Positions 26,487 through 35,282 of a stretch of DNA of 64,000 bases are shown here, piece after piece. Within the stretch, counting starts at the first letter, position 1; every line of letters begins with the position of its first letter. The DNA comes from Rhodospirillaceae bacterium (GTDB lineage Bacteria; Pseudomonadota; Alphaproteobacteria; UBA6615). The translations under genes were made by a program, and so were the position numbers. The stretch is taken from the NCBI GenBank assembly GCA_018667335.1, contig JABIVD010000035.1:1-64000 (forward strand), read 5' to 3'. Under the pieces are notes generated by a model, which was not told the origin of the DNA, searched no databases, and was given only the letters and a program-made list of their open reading frames with translations.

Positions 26487-27512
26487 ATGGCCGCAAACGG
26501 AACAATCGCCATCGACATGCATTGCCACGTCTTTTCGCCGTCGGCGAAGGCGTTGATGGACAAGCATTATCAGCCCACGGAAATTCTGACACCGGACCGC
26601 GATCCGTACATGTTCTACGCCCATCCGACTTCCATGGCGGTCGACAACGAGAACATCCCGAGCCTCGTGCCGAAGATGATCGACCTCAAGCCGCGCGAAG
26701 CGGATATGGACGCCACGCGCGTCGATATCCAGATCGTCAGCCCGGTGCCAATCCAGTTCTACTACTGGACCGATCCCGAACTCGGGAATGAGCTCGCCCG
26801 TGTACAGAATGATGACGTGTCGAAGCTGGTGGCCGGCAACCCGGACCGTTTTGCCGCCATGGGCACGCTGCCCATGCAGGATGCCGCCGCATCGGTTACG
26901 GAGATGCGCCGCGCGGTGAAGGAACTTGATATCCGGGCCTTTATTCTGTCCACCAATATTGATGGCGTGGAACTCTCGGACGAGCGCTTCGATCCGATCT
27001 ATGCCGAGGCCGTGGCCCTTGATGTGCCGCTGTTCCTGCATCCGTTTGGTTTCACGGATGGCGCGCGGCTGCGCCCGTTCTTCATGCACAATTGCGTCGG
27101 CCAGCCCCTCGAGGAACAGATTGCGATCACCCATCTGATTTTCGGCGGCGTGCTGGACCGTCATCCGGGGATCAAGATCTGCATCGCTCATGGCGGCGGG
27201 TATTTCCCCTACTATGCGGGCCGGATGGACCATAGCTGGGAGTATCGACCGGAGTTGCGCGACAAGATCAGCCGGCCGCCGAGCGAATATCTAAGCGAGC
27301 TGTACTACGACACCATCGTGTTCCGGCCCGACCAGCTTGAATATCTGGTCAACCTCGTCGGGGTCGATCAGGTGATGATGGGGACCGACTATCCCTTCGA
27401 CATGCAGGAGTTCGAACCGGTGTCATTCGTCGAGAGCGCGACCAAGCTAACCGCGCCCGAACGCAAGAAGATCCTCGGCGGCACCGCCGCGGCGATCATG
27501 GGGATAGGGTAA
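26487..27512 (+). CDS. Amidohydrolase family protein (ACMSD-like decarboxylase group)
   Basis: A 341-residue TIM-barrel metallohydrolase of the amidohydrolase-2 family (PF04909). The metal motif HCH is in AIDMHCHVFSPSAK; later come FLHPFGFTDG, ICIAHGGGYFPYYAGRMDHSWEYRPE and the metal Asp in QVMMGTDYPFDMQEFEP. These match the ACMSD/gamma-resorcylate-decarboxylase branch, which removes CO2 from aromatic or muconate-type acids without redox cofactors. Start 26487 has TTGGAGGGGG; the upstream in-frame ATG at 26442 overlaps no family sequence. It follows the TRAP terminator, so it has its own promoter, and precedes a rhodanese gene by 44 nt. Exact substrate unknown. Confidence 0.92.
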   Translation: MAANGTIAIDMHCHVFSPSAKALMDKHYQPTEILTPDRDPYMFYAHPTSMAVDNENIPSLVPKMIDLKPREADMDATRVDIQIVSPVPIQFYYWTDPELGNELARVQNDDVSKLVAGNPDRFAAMGTLPMQDAAASVTEMRRAVKELDIRAFILSTNIDGVELSDERFDPIYAEAVALDVPLFLHPFGFTDGARLRPFFMHNCVGQPLEEQIAITHLIFGGVLDRHPGIKICIAHGGGYFPYYAGRMDHSWEYRPELRDKISRPPSEYLSELYYDTIVFRPDQLEYLVNLVGVDQVMMGTDYPFDMQEFEPVSFVESATKLTAPERKKILGGTAAAIMGIG

Positions 27513-27556
27513 CGGGCTGAACTGAATTCCGGTCACGGACGGACTAGGAGGTATCA

Positions 27557-27937
27557 ATGTCACTGAAGCACGGATTCAAGCAGATGCTCGCGGAAGCGAA
27601 CGCCTCAATCGAGACCGTCGCGGTCAAGGACGCGATCGCGGTGGTTGGCGAGGCGGGCTATGCCTTCATCGACATTCGTGAGGGCGTCGAACGGGAGCAG
27701 GGCACGATCGCGGGATCGGCGCATGTGCCGCGCGGGTTCCTGGAGTTTCATGCCGACCCGGACAGCCCGGCGCACAATCCGGTGTTCTCGAGTGGGGACA
27801 GGTTGATTTTATTCTGCGCCACCGGGGGGCGTTCTGCGCTTGCGACCAAGACATTGCTCGATATGGGCTTCGAAGACGTGTGCCATGTGGCCGGAGGGAT
27901 GGCGGCGTGGCGCGAAGCGGACGGCCCGCTCGACTAA
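27557..27937 (+). CDS. Rhodanese-like domain protein
   Basis: A 126-residue single-domain rhodanese with an active-site Cys87 in the loop CATGGRSA, FIDIREGVEREQGTIAGSAHVPRG at the first conserved block, and VCHVAGGMAAWREADGPL at the end. Rhodaneses carry persulfide sulfur on this Cys. It follows the amidohydrolase by 44 nt, with an AGGAGG ribosome site; no sulfur genes are adjacent here, so its role in this cluster is unclear. It ends 3 nt from the convergent thioesterase gene. Confidence 0.93.
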   Translation: MSLKHGFKQMLAEANASIETVAVKDAIAVVGEAGYAFIDIREGVEREQGTIAGSAHVPRGFLEFHADPDSPAHNPVFSSGDRLILFCATGGRSALATKTLLDMGFEDVCHVAGGMAAWREADGPLD

Positions 27938-27940
27938 CCG

Positions 27941-28363
27941 TCAGCGGTCGCCGAGCAGGGTCCAGGTCGTCTGAATGAGGGCGATATGGTCACCCGTGTC
28001 TGCCGTTTCCAGGTCTATCCGGCCATAGATCATACGTTTGCCGCGGCGCAGGACTTGGCCGCGCGCGATGATGTCGGTGTTGTAGGCCGCTGCGAGGAAA
28101 GACGTTGTCATGTCGATGGTGGCCATTTTCTGAAAGCCACCGATCGCAGACGAGATCACCACCACCATTGCGGCATCGGCGAAGGACAGTAGTGCCTGAC
28201 CCGTCACCAGCCCGCCGTCGCGGGAAATGCGTTCGTGCCACGGCAGGCGGACGACGGCGCCATTCTCGGTGAGTTCCTCGACGGTCATGCCAAGCTCGTC
28301 AAGCCAGGGCGTCATCACCGTGTCGAGGATATTTTGGGCTTCGTCGCGTGAGAAATCACTCAT
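27941..28363 (-). CDS. PaaI-family (hotdog) acyl-CoA thioesterase
   Basis: A 140-residue hotdog protein. Start at 28363 (MSDFSRDEAQNIL); the longer frame upstream overlaps the neighbouring gene's end and lacks family similarity. The PaaI pattern is visible: VRLPWHERISRDGGLVTGQALLSFADAAMVVVISSAIGG, MATIDMTTSFLAAAYNTDIIARGQVLRRGKRMIYGRIDLE. The His/Asn/Asp catalytic residues of PaaI are not confidently placed. It follows the enoyl-CoA hydratase gene on the same strand by 16 nt and probably releases or edits its CoA intermediates. Confidence 0.88.
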   Translation of the reverse strand: MSDFSRDEAQNILDTVMTPWLDELGMTVEELTENGAVVRLPWHERISRDGGLVTGQALLSFADAAMVVVISSAIGGFQKMATIDMTTSFLAAAYNTDIIARGQVLRRGKRMIYGRIDLETADTGDHIALIQTTWTLLGDR

Positions 28364-28379
28364 CGTGTCGATGTCCGGA

Positions 28380-29165
28380 CTAATCGCCCTTGAATTCCGG
28401 CCGTCGTTTCTCGACGAACGCCGCCACACCCTCGGCGAAGTCATCTTTGACCGCACAGCGCAGAAACGCGGCGTGTTCGGCCGACAGATGCGCGGCCATG
28501 TTCTCGGATTCGAAGCTGTGGTTGATCAGCGCCTTGGTGTTCGCATAGGCCGTCGTGGGCCCTTTGGCGAAGCGCTCGGCCATCTTCATTACTTCGGCCT
28601 CGAGTTCCTCGGCGGGGACAACCCGGTTGACGAGGCCCAAGTCGAGCGCAGTCGCGGCGTCGATCGGCTCGCTGAGCATGGCCAGTTCCAGCGCCTTTCG
28701 GCGGCCGACGACGCGGGGCAGCAGGTATGTGGAGCCGCCGTCGGGGATCGTGGCGATGCCGATATAGGCCATGGTGAAGACCGTGTTGTCCGCGGCGACG
28801 CCGATATCTGCATTCAGCGCCATGCCGACGCCCGCGCCTGCGACGGGGCCGTGCAGCGCGGCCACCACCGGCTTGGGCAGGCTCGACAGTCCCAGGACCG
28901 CCTTGTGATAGAGCCCGATGAGGTCGTCGATTGTGTCAGCGATCGTGTCGATGTTCTCGTGAAACGTCGCGACGTCGCCGCCCGCCATGAAGCCGCGGCC
29001 GGCCCCCTTCAGGATCACGGCGCGAACCGAAGCGTCACCGGCCAGCTCTTCGACGGCGGCGTTGAGTTCAAGCGCCATGTCGCGATTGAGCGCGTTCAGC
29101 ACATCGGGGCGATTCAGGGTCAGGGTGGCGACGGCGCCCTGCTTGTCCAGTAGAATGGTTGGCAT
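28380..29165 (-). CDS. Enoyl-CoA hydratase/isomerase family protein
   Basis: A 261-residue crotonase: ATLTLNRPDVLNALNRDMALELNAAVEELAGD, first oxyanion-hole segment GAGRGFMAGGDVATFHE, second LHGPVAGAGVGMALNADIGVAADNTVFTMAYIGIATIPDGGSTYLLPRVVG, where IPDGG carries a candidate catalytic acid, and C-terminal FVEKRRPEFKGD. It is followed on the same strand by the PaaI-like thioesterase. Its 5' end faces the SDR gene at 29255, so the 89-nt gap is a divergent promoter region. Confidence 0.94.
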   Translation of the reverse strand: MPTILLDKQGAVATLTLNRPDVLNALNRDMALELNAAVEELAGDASVRAVILKGAGRGFMAGGDVATFHENIDTIADTIDDLIGLYHKAVLGLSSLPKPVVAALHGPVAGAGVGMALNADIGVAADNTVFTMAYIGIATIPDGGSTYLLPRVVGRRKALELAMLSEPIDAATALDLGLVNRVVPAEELEAEVMKMAERFAKGPTTAYANTKALINHSFESENMAAHLSAEHAAFLRCAVKDDFAEGVAAFVEKRRPEFKGD

Positions 29166-29254
29166 TGGATTGGTGTTCCGGGTGGCGTGAATGGTGTCTC
29201 AAACTTACCGGCGCCGCGTGGGTTCAGCAATCTTTCGGAGTTTGGAGAAATTGT

Positions 29255-30025
29255 ATGAGCGATCGGTTTGATCTGACGGGGCAGGTGGCCTTCGTGACGG
29301 GCGCGTCGAGCGGCTTGGGGGCTCATTTCGCCCAGACCTTGGCCGGGGCGGGTGCGCAGGTGGTCATCGCGGCGCGGCGCACCGATCGTCTGGCCGATCT
29401 CGCCGCGAAAATCGAGGCTGACGGCGGTCGCGCACTTGCTGTCGAACTCGATGTGACCGACGCGGATTCCGTCGCGCAGGCCGTGCGCCACGCCGAGGAA
29501 GAACTCGGCGCAATGACCATCCTCGTGAACAATGCGGGCGTGCCGCCCCGCGCGCTGACCCTCGAGATGGACGAAGAGGAGTGGGACCAGGTGGTCGGAA
29601 CCAACCTCAAGGGCGCCTGGCTCGTCGCGCGTGAGGTCGGTCGGCACATGGTCGCCCACGGCAAGGGCGGACGGATCATCAACATAGCCTCCGTGCTCGG
29701 CTGGAAGACAGTCGCCAAGGGAATTCAGTCCTACGGCGTGTCAAAAGCGGGCTTGGTCAGCATGACGGAGACGATGGCGCTGGAGGTCGCGAGACACGGT
29801 ATCCTGGTGAATGCAATCGCGCCCGGCTACATCCGAACGGAACTAAACGACACCTTCCTCGACAGCGATCCGGGACAGCGCATTCAAAGCCGTGTGGCAG
29901 TCCGCAGATTTGGTGAGCCCGATGATCTGGATGGCGCATTGCTGCTTTTGGCCGGACCCGCCGGTGCCTACATCACCGGATCGGTGATCGCCGTCGATGG
30001 CGGCCTGACCCTCTCGACGCTCTAG
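29255..30025 (+). CDS. SDR-family oxidoreductase
   Basis: A 256-residue classical SDR with an intact set of motifs: TGASSGLGAHFA for the cofactor, NNAGVPPRALTLE, catalytic Ser in IINIASVLGWK, Tyr-x-x-x-Lys as YGVSK, and the C terminus ITGSVIAVDGGLTLSTL. The dinucleotide pocket has AARRTDR, suggesting NADP preference. Start 29255 follows TTTGGAGAAA. It is the first gene of an operon with an acyl-CoA dehydrogenase and an APH-like kinase, a combination also seen in the levulinate (lva) pathway, where an SDR reduces or oxidises a hydroxyacyl intermediate. Confidence 0.94.
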   Translation: MSDRFDLTGQVAFVTGASSGLGAHFAQTLAGAGAQVVIAARRTDRLADLAAKIEADGGRALAVELDVTDADSVAQAVRHAEEELGAMTILVNNAGVPPRALTLEMDEEEWDQVVGTNLKGAWLVAREVGRHMVAHGKGGRIINIASVLGWKTVAKGIQSYGVSKAGLVSMTETMALEVARHGILVNAIAPGYIRTELNDTFLDSDPGQRIQSRVAVRRFGEPDDLDGALLLLAGPAGAYITGSVIAVDGGLTLSTL

Positions 30026-30048
30026 GCGCCTACACAGGAGATAGAATT

Positions 30049-31248
30049 TTGGATTTTTCACTCCCCAAAGAACTGGAAGAACTGCGCGGGCGCGTCAACG
30101 CGTTCGTTGGCGACGTGATCATGCCCGTCGAGGCCGATCAGGTGAATTTCGACGAACATGAGAATATTGGCGAAGCGCCCCTGCAGGCGCTGCGCACGAA
30201 GGCCAAGGCCGCCGGCCTGTGGGCCCCGCAGATGCCCCAATCGCGTGGTGGGCTGGGCCTCAACACCGTCGGCATGGCCACGTTCTATGAGGAGGCGGCC
30301 CGCTCGCGCTTCGGGCCGGTGGTGTTCAACTGTGCGGCACCTGACGATGGCAATATGATCCTGCTCGATCGTGTGGCGCGCGAGGACCAGAAGGACCGCT
30401 GGCTCCAGCCGATCATCGACGGCGATATCCGCTCGTCGATCGTCATGACCGAGCCTGCCCCGGGGTCGGGCTCCGATCCGACGATGATGCTGACCCGGGC
30501 CGAGCGGAGCGGCAACGACAAGTGGGTGATCAGTGGCCGTAAGTGGTTCATCACCGGCGCAGAGGGTGCTGAGCATTTCATTCTGCTGGCCCGCACATCC
30601 GACGACAAGCGCGGCGCGTTGACGACCTTCCTGTTCCACAAGGACCAGCCGGGCTGGCACATCGTGCGCCGCATCCCGATCATGGGGCCGGAGGAGCATG
30701 GCGGGCATTGCGAGGTGGTGTTCGACGGGCTGGAGATCGATGACGAGAACCGGCTGATGGAGGTCGGCGAGGGTATGAAGTCTGTGCAGATCCGCTTGGG
30801 GACCGCCCGTCTCACCCATTGCATGCGCTGGCTGGGCATGTCGAAGCGTGCGGTCGAGGAGTGCCTCGACTACGTCAAGACGCGCGAGAATTTCGGTGCA
30901 ACCCTGGCCGATCATGAGGGCGTCCAGTGGATGCTTGCGGATGCGGCGATGGACATCGAGATCGGCCGCCTGCTGACCATGCGTGCGGCCGCCAAGCTCG
31001 ATACCGGCGACCAGGCCCGAAAGGAAGTCTCGATGGCCAAGATCTGGGTGTCAGAGATTCTGCACAAGACGATCGCCACGGCCATCCAGCTGAATGGCGC
31101 GCGGGGCTACTCCAAGGATCTGCCGCTTGAGTGGATGTACCGTTACGCGCCCCAGGCCAAACTGGTCGATGGCGCATCGGAGGTGCACAAGATGGTGGTC
31201 GCGCGGCATTTGCTCAATGACGGCATGGATTTCTGGAGCTGGGATTAG
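30049..31248 (+). CDS. Acyl-CoA dehydrogenase (ACAD10/11-like)
   Basis: A 399-residue acyl-CoA dehydrogenase-family protein with a TTG start at 30049, read from CAGGAGATAG. Features: MDFSLPKELEELRGRVNAFVGDVIMPVE, IVMTEPAPGSGSDPTMMLTRAER (flavin/substrate segment), WVISGRKWFITGAEGAEHFILLART, and C-terminal INGARGYSKDLPLEWMYRYAPQAKLVDGASEVHKMVVARHLL (here AIQLNGARGYSK). The long arm and ending resemble the ACAD10/11 group, whose members handle phosphorylated 4-hydroxyacyl-CoA. The following kinase-like gene starts inside its stop (TAGTG), which strongly supports a joint function. Confidence 0.93.
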   Translation: MDFSLPKELEELRGRVNAFVGDVIMPVEADQVNFDEHENIGEAPLQALRTKAKAAGLWAPQMPQSRGGLGLNTVGMATFYEEAARSRFGPVVFNCAAPDDGNMILLDRVAREDQKDRWLQPIIDGDIRSSIVMTEPAPGSGSDPTMMLTRAERSGNDKWVISGRKWFITGAEGAEHFILLARTSDDKRGALTTFLFHKDQPGWHIVRRIPIMGPEEHGGHCEVVFDGLEIDDENRLMEVGEGMKSVQIRLGTARLTHCMRWLGMSKRAVEECLDYVKTRENFGATLADHEGVQWMLADAAMDIEIGRLLTMRAAAKLDTGDQARKEVSMAKIWVSEILHKTIATAIQLNGARGYSKDLPLEWMYRYAPQAKLVDGASEVHKMVVARHLLNDGMDFWSWD

Positions 31249-32243
31249 TGCCTGACGGCCTGAACCCCAGGTCCACACCGGCATTGCCGATGCCGGTTGC
31301 TCTGCTGGCACGCTGGTTTCAAGAGTGTCTCGGCGTTGCTGATGCCTCGATCGTCAGGACAGATCTGCTGCCAGGTGGTGCGGTTCAGCACAATTGGCTG
31401 GTTGGCCTGAATGTCGAAGGCGCGCCGCACAGCTATGTGTTGCGAACCGGCCCCGCGGTTTCGTTGCCTGAGAGCCTTCCAAAGGCAAAGGAGTTCGACA
31501 TTCTTCGCTGCGTCTTTGCGCAGGGTATACCCGCACCCGAGCCGCTTTGGTTTCGGGATGGTGCCGCGCCGTTCTTTGTCTCGCGTCTGTGTCGCGGGGA
31601 TGCGCGGCGTGAAGGCCTGATTGGTCAGCCCGACAGTGCATCGCTGTTGGGTGATCTGGGCTCCGCTCTGGCCCGAATTCATCAAGTGGAAACTGCGGGT
31701 CCCGCAGACCCGGATACGCCGTCTGCGCGCGTCGAGATGCTGACGGAATGGATGGACGGCCTCGCTGGAACTCCCCTGCGGCTGGCCGGCGGCATTTCTT
31801 CCGGGCTCGTCTGGCTGCGCACCAACGTGCCCGATAACGCGCCCACAACCCTCGTGCATCGCGATTTCCGGACCGGAAATTTTCTCGTCGAAGACGGGCG
31901 GTTGGTCGCGGTCGTTGATTGGGAATTCGCGGGCTGGGGCGACCCTCACGAGGATATTGGCTGGTTCTGCGCGCAATGCTGGCGCGGCGATTCGCCGGAT
32001 CGCGAGGCCGGTGGTCTCGGGGATCGCGCCGCGTTCTACGAAGCCTATAGGGCCGCCGGTGGGCAAGAACCTGACCCCGACCGGGTCCGGTTCTGGGAAG
32101 TCTTCGCCCATGTGCGCTGGGCGATCATCGCCCTGCAGCAGGGTGCGCGCGCGCGCGCCGGGGCCTACCCGGCGTGGGAACTCGAAGAGGCCGAAGCCCG
32201 GGTGCCCGGGCTGTTGCGCACGATCGTGGAGATGACCCGCTAG
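31248..32243 (+). CDS. Aminoglycoside-phosphotransferase-like kinase (APH/choline-kinase fold, LvaA-like)
   Basis: A 331-residue APH-fold kinase starting at GTG 31248, overlapping the dehydrogenase stop by one base. The nucleotide loop and Brenner motif are intact: HNWLVGLNVEGAPHSYVLRTGP near the N terminus, VHRDFRTGNFLVEDGRLVAVVDWEFAGWGDPHEDIGWF with catalytic Asp and metal-binding Asn/Asp. Such kinases next to or fused with acyl-CoA dehydrogenases (ACAD10/11, Pseudomonas LvaA with LvaC) phosphorylate the hydroxyl of 4-hydroxyacyl-CoA so that phosphate can be eliminated. The small helper LvaB is not seen here. An antibiotic-resistance role is unlikely given the context. Confidence 0.9.
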   Translation: MPDGLNPRSTPALPMPVALLARWFQECLGVADASIVRTDLLPGGAVQHNWLVGLNVEGAPHSYVLRTGPAVSLPESLPKAKEFDILRCVFAQGIPAPEPLWFRDGAAPFFVSRLCRGDARREGLIGQPDSASLLGDLGSALARIHQVETAGPADPDTPSARVEMLTEWMDGLAGTPLRLAGGISSGLVWLRTNVPDNAPTTLVHRDFRTGNFLVEDGRLVAVVDWEFAGWGDPHEDIGWFCAQCWRGDSPDREAGGLGDRAAFYEAYRAAGGQEPDPDRVRFWEVFAHVRWAIIALQQGARARAGAYPAWELEEAEARVPGLLRTIVEMTR

Positions 32244-32263
32244 GCAGTGATGTCCGGGCGGCG

Positions 32264-33328
32264 TCAAGCGCCCTCGGGCACCACCACCACGCGGCCGATG
32301 ATGCGCCCGGCCTCCAGATCCTGGAGCGTCTCCGTGACCTCGGACATCGGGCGTGCGGCGACTGGTATTGGATCGACCTTGCCGTCTTTCACCAGCGCCA
32401 TCAGCTCATGCATCTCGGTGAGTGTCCCGACATAAGAGCCGCGCAGGGCGATGTCCCGGGTCGGCAGGGATAGTGAGGGAATGTCGATTCGCCCCCCATA
32501 CAGGCCGACGGCGATGTAGCTGCCGCCCCGGCGGATGCAGTCGATGCCCAGGCTGGCGGTTTCGGTGTTCGCCACAAAGTCGACGACGGCACCCGCACCG
32601 GCGGTGGTCAGCTTCGCGATCTCCGCCCGAGCGTCCTCGCGCAACGGGTTGATCGTGTGGTCGGCGCCCGCCTCGCGCGCTGCGGCGAGTTTTTCCTCAT
32701 CCACATCGACGACGATCATCTCGTTGGCGATATAGTCCGCGGCAATGCCCACGCCCGTCAGGCCGACGCCGCCGGCACCGATGATCACCAGCTTGTCGTC
32801 CGGCGATATGCCTTTCGCCTTGCGGATGGCGCTGTAGGAGGTGATCCCGGCGCAGGCCAGGGTGCAGGCGTAATGGGGGTCGACCCCCTCGATATCCACC
32901 AGGTAGCGTGAATGGGGGATCACCACATGGTCGGCATAGCCACCGGGCCGGCGCACGCCCAAGGGAGCCGTGTTGGCGCAATCATTCTCGCGGCCTTCGT
33001 TGCACCGCGCGCAGTCGCCGCAGCCGAGCCACGGGAAAATCAGATAGGTCTGGCCGACCTGCACGTCGTCGCCGGCGTCGGGGCCGAGCGCCACGACCTC
33101 GCCGACGGGCTCGTGTCCCATGGTGAAGGGCAACTCGATGTTGCGGTCCTCCAGGGTCATTTTCTGGCCGTCGCCCAGATCGTAATAGCCGTGCCAGAAA
33201 TGCAGATCCGAATGGCACACGCCGCAGGCGGTAACCCTGAGCAGGACTTCGCTGCCCTGGGGCTCGGGTGTGTCGCTCTCGACCAGTTCGAGGGGTTCGT
33301 TGGCGGCGACGAGCTGATAGCTTTTCAT
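32264..33328 (-). CDS. Zinc-dependent alcohol dehydrogenase (MDR family, NAD type)
   Basis: A 354-residue medium-chain dehydrogenase. The catalytic zinc region is TACGVCHSDLHFWHG with GHEPVGEVVALG; the structural-zinc cluster is intact, GCGDCARCNEGRENDCAN. The Rossmann motif is IGAGGVGLTGVGIA, and MIVVDVDEEK has the Asp that favours NAD. The C terminus GRIIGRVVVVPEG is standard. It probably interconverts an alcohol and aldehyde or ketone. It lies convergent to the kinase gene and downstream of a 2-keto-4-pentenoate-hydratase-like gene on the same strand with a gap of 29 nt, so these two may be co-transcribed. Confidence 0.94.
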   Translation of the reverse strand: MKSYQLVAANEPLELVESDTPEPQGSEVLLRVTACGVCHSDLHFWHGYYDLGDGQKMTLEDRNIELPFTMGHEPVGEVVALGPDAGDDVQVGQTYLIFPWLGCGDCARCNEGRENDCANTAPLGVRRPGGYADHVVIPHSRYLVDIEGVDPHYACTLACAGITSYSAIRKAKGISPDDKLVIIGAGGVGLTGVGIAADYIANEMIVVDVDEEKLAAAREAGADHTINPLREDARAEIAKLTTAGAGAVVDFVANTETASLGIDCIRRGGSYIAVGLYGGRIDIPSLSLPTRDIALRGSYVGTLTEMHELMALVKDGKVDPIPVAARPMSEVTETLQDLEAGRIIGRVVVVPEGA

Positions 33329-33357
33329 GGAACGTATCTTTCTGTGTTCTGTGCGGC

Positions 33358-34152
33358 TTACGCGAATGAAATGGACACCGAGGCCAGGCCCGGAATGGAA
33401 TGATCGATGCGGTCACCCTGCGCGACCCAATGGGTCGCAATGACCGAACCGAGGGTGACGAACTCCCCGGCCTTCAGGTGCCGGCCGCGTTCGGCGAGGC
33501 GGTTGGCCAACCAGGCGAGCGCCTCGAGCGGGTGCCCCATGATCAGTGATCCCAGCCCGGTGCCGAGAAGTTCACCATTCAGCAGGATGGTTCCCTCGGC
33601 TTCGGCGAGGTCGATGCCCTGCCAGTCCGTTACCGGATCGCCGAGGACGACAGCTGCGTTGAAGAAATTGTCGGCGGCCATGGTGGGCGTGTCGAGTTCG
33701 CGATAGTCGCGGTAGCGCGCCTCGACGAGCTCGATGGAGATCATCGCCGCGCCCACTGCGTCGCGAACGCTGTCGCGGGTATAGGGGCCGCCGTCTGCGG
33801 GCATGTCCGTGGCGAGGCTTACGGCGATCTCGGTCTCCACACCGGGGTTCACAAAATCCGCGAAGACGAGGTCCGCGTGATTGTGGTGCACCGTAGAATC
33901 GAAGACTTCGCCGTAGGACGGCTCGTGGATGTTCATATAGGCCTGCATCACAGGGGTAGTGCAGCCGATTTTGTAGCCGACCAGATTGCCGAGGCCGCGT
34001 TCACCCAGAATCTCGTTGTGGCGTTCCTGCACCGCATAGGCATCGTTCAGATCCTGCGGCCGGAACTCGGCCGGGAGCGTGTCGAGCTTGGTCCGGGCCA
34101 GCCGGTTGTCGGCGATGGCGGTGGCGGCCTGGGTGATCGCAGCGGCGTCCAT
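33358..34152 (-). CDS. 2-keto-4-pentenoate hydratase / fumarylacetoacetase-family (MhpD-like)
   Basis: A 264-residue member of the FAH superfamily, MhpD/BphH branch. Visible: YAVQERHNEILGERGLGNLVGYKIGCTTPVMQAYMNIHEPSYG, FVNPGVETEIAVSLATDMP (metal Glu-x-Glu region), AAMISIELVEARYRDYRELDTPTMAADNFFNAAVVLGDP, and LAWLANRLAERGRHLKAGEFVTLGSVIATHWVAQGDRI. The family hydrates 2-keto-4-enoates or decarboxylates oxalocrotonate in meta-cleavage pathways. Neighbours (HSL esterase on one side, alcohol dehydrogenase on the other, same strand) suggest a small catabolic operon. The substrate cannot be told. Confidence 0.92.
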   Translation of the reverse strand: MDAAAITQAATAIADNRLARTKLDTLPAEFRPQDLNDAYAVQERHNEILGERGLGNLVGYKIGCTTPVMQAYMNIHEPSYGEVFDSTVHHNHADLVFADFVNPGVETEIAVSLATDMPADGGPYTRDSVRDAVGAAMISIELVEARYRDYRELDTPTMAADNFFNAAVVLGDPVTDWQGIDLAEAEGTILLNGELLGTGLGSLIMGHPLEALAWLANRLAERGRHLKAGEFVTLGSVIATHWVAQGDRIDHSIPGLASVSISFA

Positions 34153-34158
34153 GATTGT

Positions 34159-35106
34159 CTAGTTCCCGTCTGTAAATGCGCGTTGCAGGGCGTCGATGGA
34201 GAGGCGCAACGCCTCGCCGGAGGCATCGATCAGCTTACCGTAATGCCAATAGCCATGGATCATACCGGCCATGCAGCTGTACTCGACGCGAACGCCCGCA
34301 TCCGCGAGCCGCTCGCCGTAGCGTTTCCCGTCGTCGCGCAGGGGGTCGAATTCCGCCGTGACGATCTGCGCGAACGGCAATCCGCTCAAATCCTCGGCTT
34401 TGCAAGGCGACAGCATGATGTCGTCGGTCGCCGTCACGCCGGGTGCATAGCAATCGTAATACCAGGCCATCTGGTCGCGAGTCAGGAAGTAGTCCTCGTC
34501 GAGGAACGCATAGGACGGCAGGTCCTGCTCGAAGAACATGTCGGTCACGGGGTAGACAAGAATTTGCGCAGCCAATGCGGGGCCACCGGCCGCGCGTGCC
34601 CGTAAGGTCAGGCCGGCCGCCAGGTTCCCACCGGCACTCTCGCCGCCAACAGCAATCCGCGAGGGATCTCCGCCCAGGATCGCGGCGTTTTCATGCACCC
34701 ATTGCAGCGCCGCCCAGCAGTCATCGGGCGCGGCCGGGAACCGATGCTCGGGGGCGAGACGATAATCCACGGACACGACGATGCATGGGGTATCCCGGCA
34801 GATCAGGCGGCACTGCGGATCACGGCTTTCGATACTGCCGATGACGAAGCCGCCGCCATGGATGAACAGGAAGACGGGCAGGGGGTCAGAGCTCGCTTCG
34901 GGTGAGTATATCCGCACCCGGATATCGCCGTCTGCGCCGGGTATCTGGCGATCCTCGACGTTGCCAACGGGCGCAGGATCGAAGTTGCGGGGGACGATGA
35001 AACGATCATAGGCAGCCCGTGCTTCGGCGGGTGGCAGATCCTTGAGCGGTGTCGGTGCCTGGTTGAGCAGGTCGAGGACCGCCTGCGCTTGCGGGTGCAG
35101 CGTCAT
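34159..35106 (-). CDS. HSL-family alpha/beta hydrolase (lipase/esterase)
   Basis: A 315-residue esterase of the hormone-sensitive-lipase group. The oxyanion-hole motif HGGGFVIGS and the nucleophile elbow GESAGG are both intact; the acid lies in AEFDPLRDDGKRYGERL and the His in MIHGYWHY. Start at 35106 (MTLHPQAQAVLDLL) after AGGGAC; the earlier start at 35235 adds an unconserved stretch. Cytosolic, no signal peptide. It ends 6 nt before the MhpD-like gene, so probably one operon. Such enzymes cleave short acyl esters. Confidence 0.93.
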   Translation of the reverse strand: MTLHPQAQAVLDLLNQAPTPLKDLPPAEARAAYDRFIVPRNFDPAPVGNVEDRQIPGADGDIRVRIYSPEASSDPLPVFLFIHGGGFVIGSIESRDPQCRLICRDTPCIVVSVDYRLAPEHRFPAAPDDCWAALQWVHENAAILGGDPSRIAVGGESAGGNLAAGLTLRARAAGGPALAAQILVYPVTDMFFEQDLPSYAFLDEDYFLTRDQMAWYYDCYAPGVTATDDIMLSPCKAEDLSGLPFAQIVTAEFDPLRDDGKRYGERLADAGVRVEYSCMAGMIHGYWHYGKLIDASGEALRLSIDALQRAFTDGN

Positions 35107-35282
35107 TTTTTGTCCCTGTTGTACCGGGCTTGAGGGCCAGCTTCGTTGACCCGAAGCATCCGACGCCGACCCGGGGCCGTCAACCGTAATCGAGGCGTTT
35201 TCCTGACCTTTTGGCGAGAGAATCCCTTTGATCATGAGCGCTGGGATGCTTCAATCCCTGCCTGTTCGGAAAGGAAGAGTTG

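Noticed and set aside
31248-32243. Aminoglycoside resistance gene
   Set aside because: The kinase is translationally coupled to an acyl-CoA dehydrogenase, which fits a metabolic kinase better.
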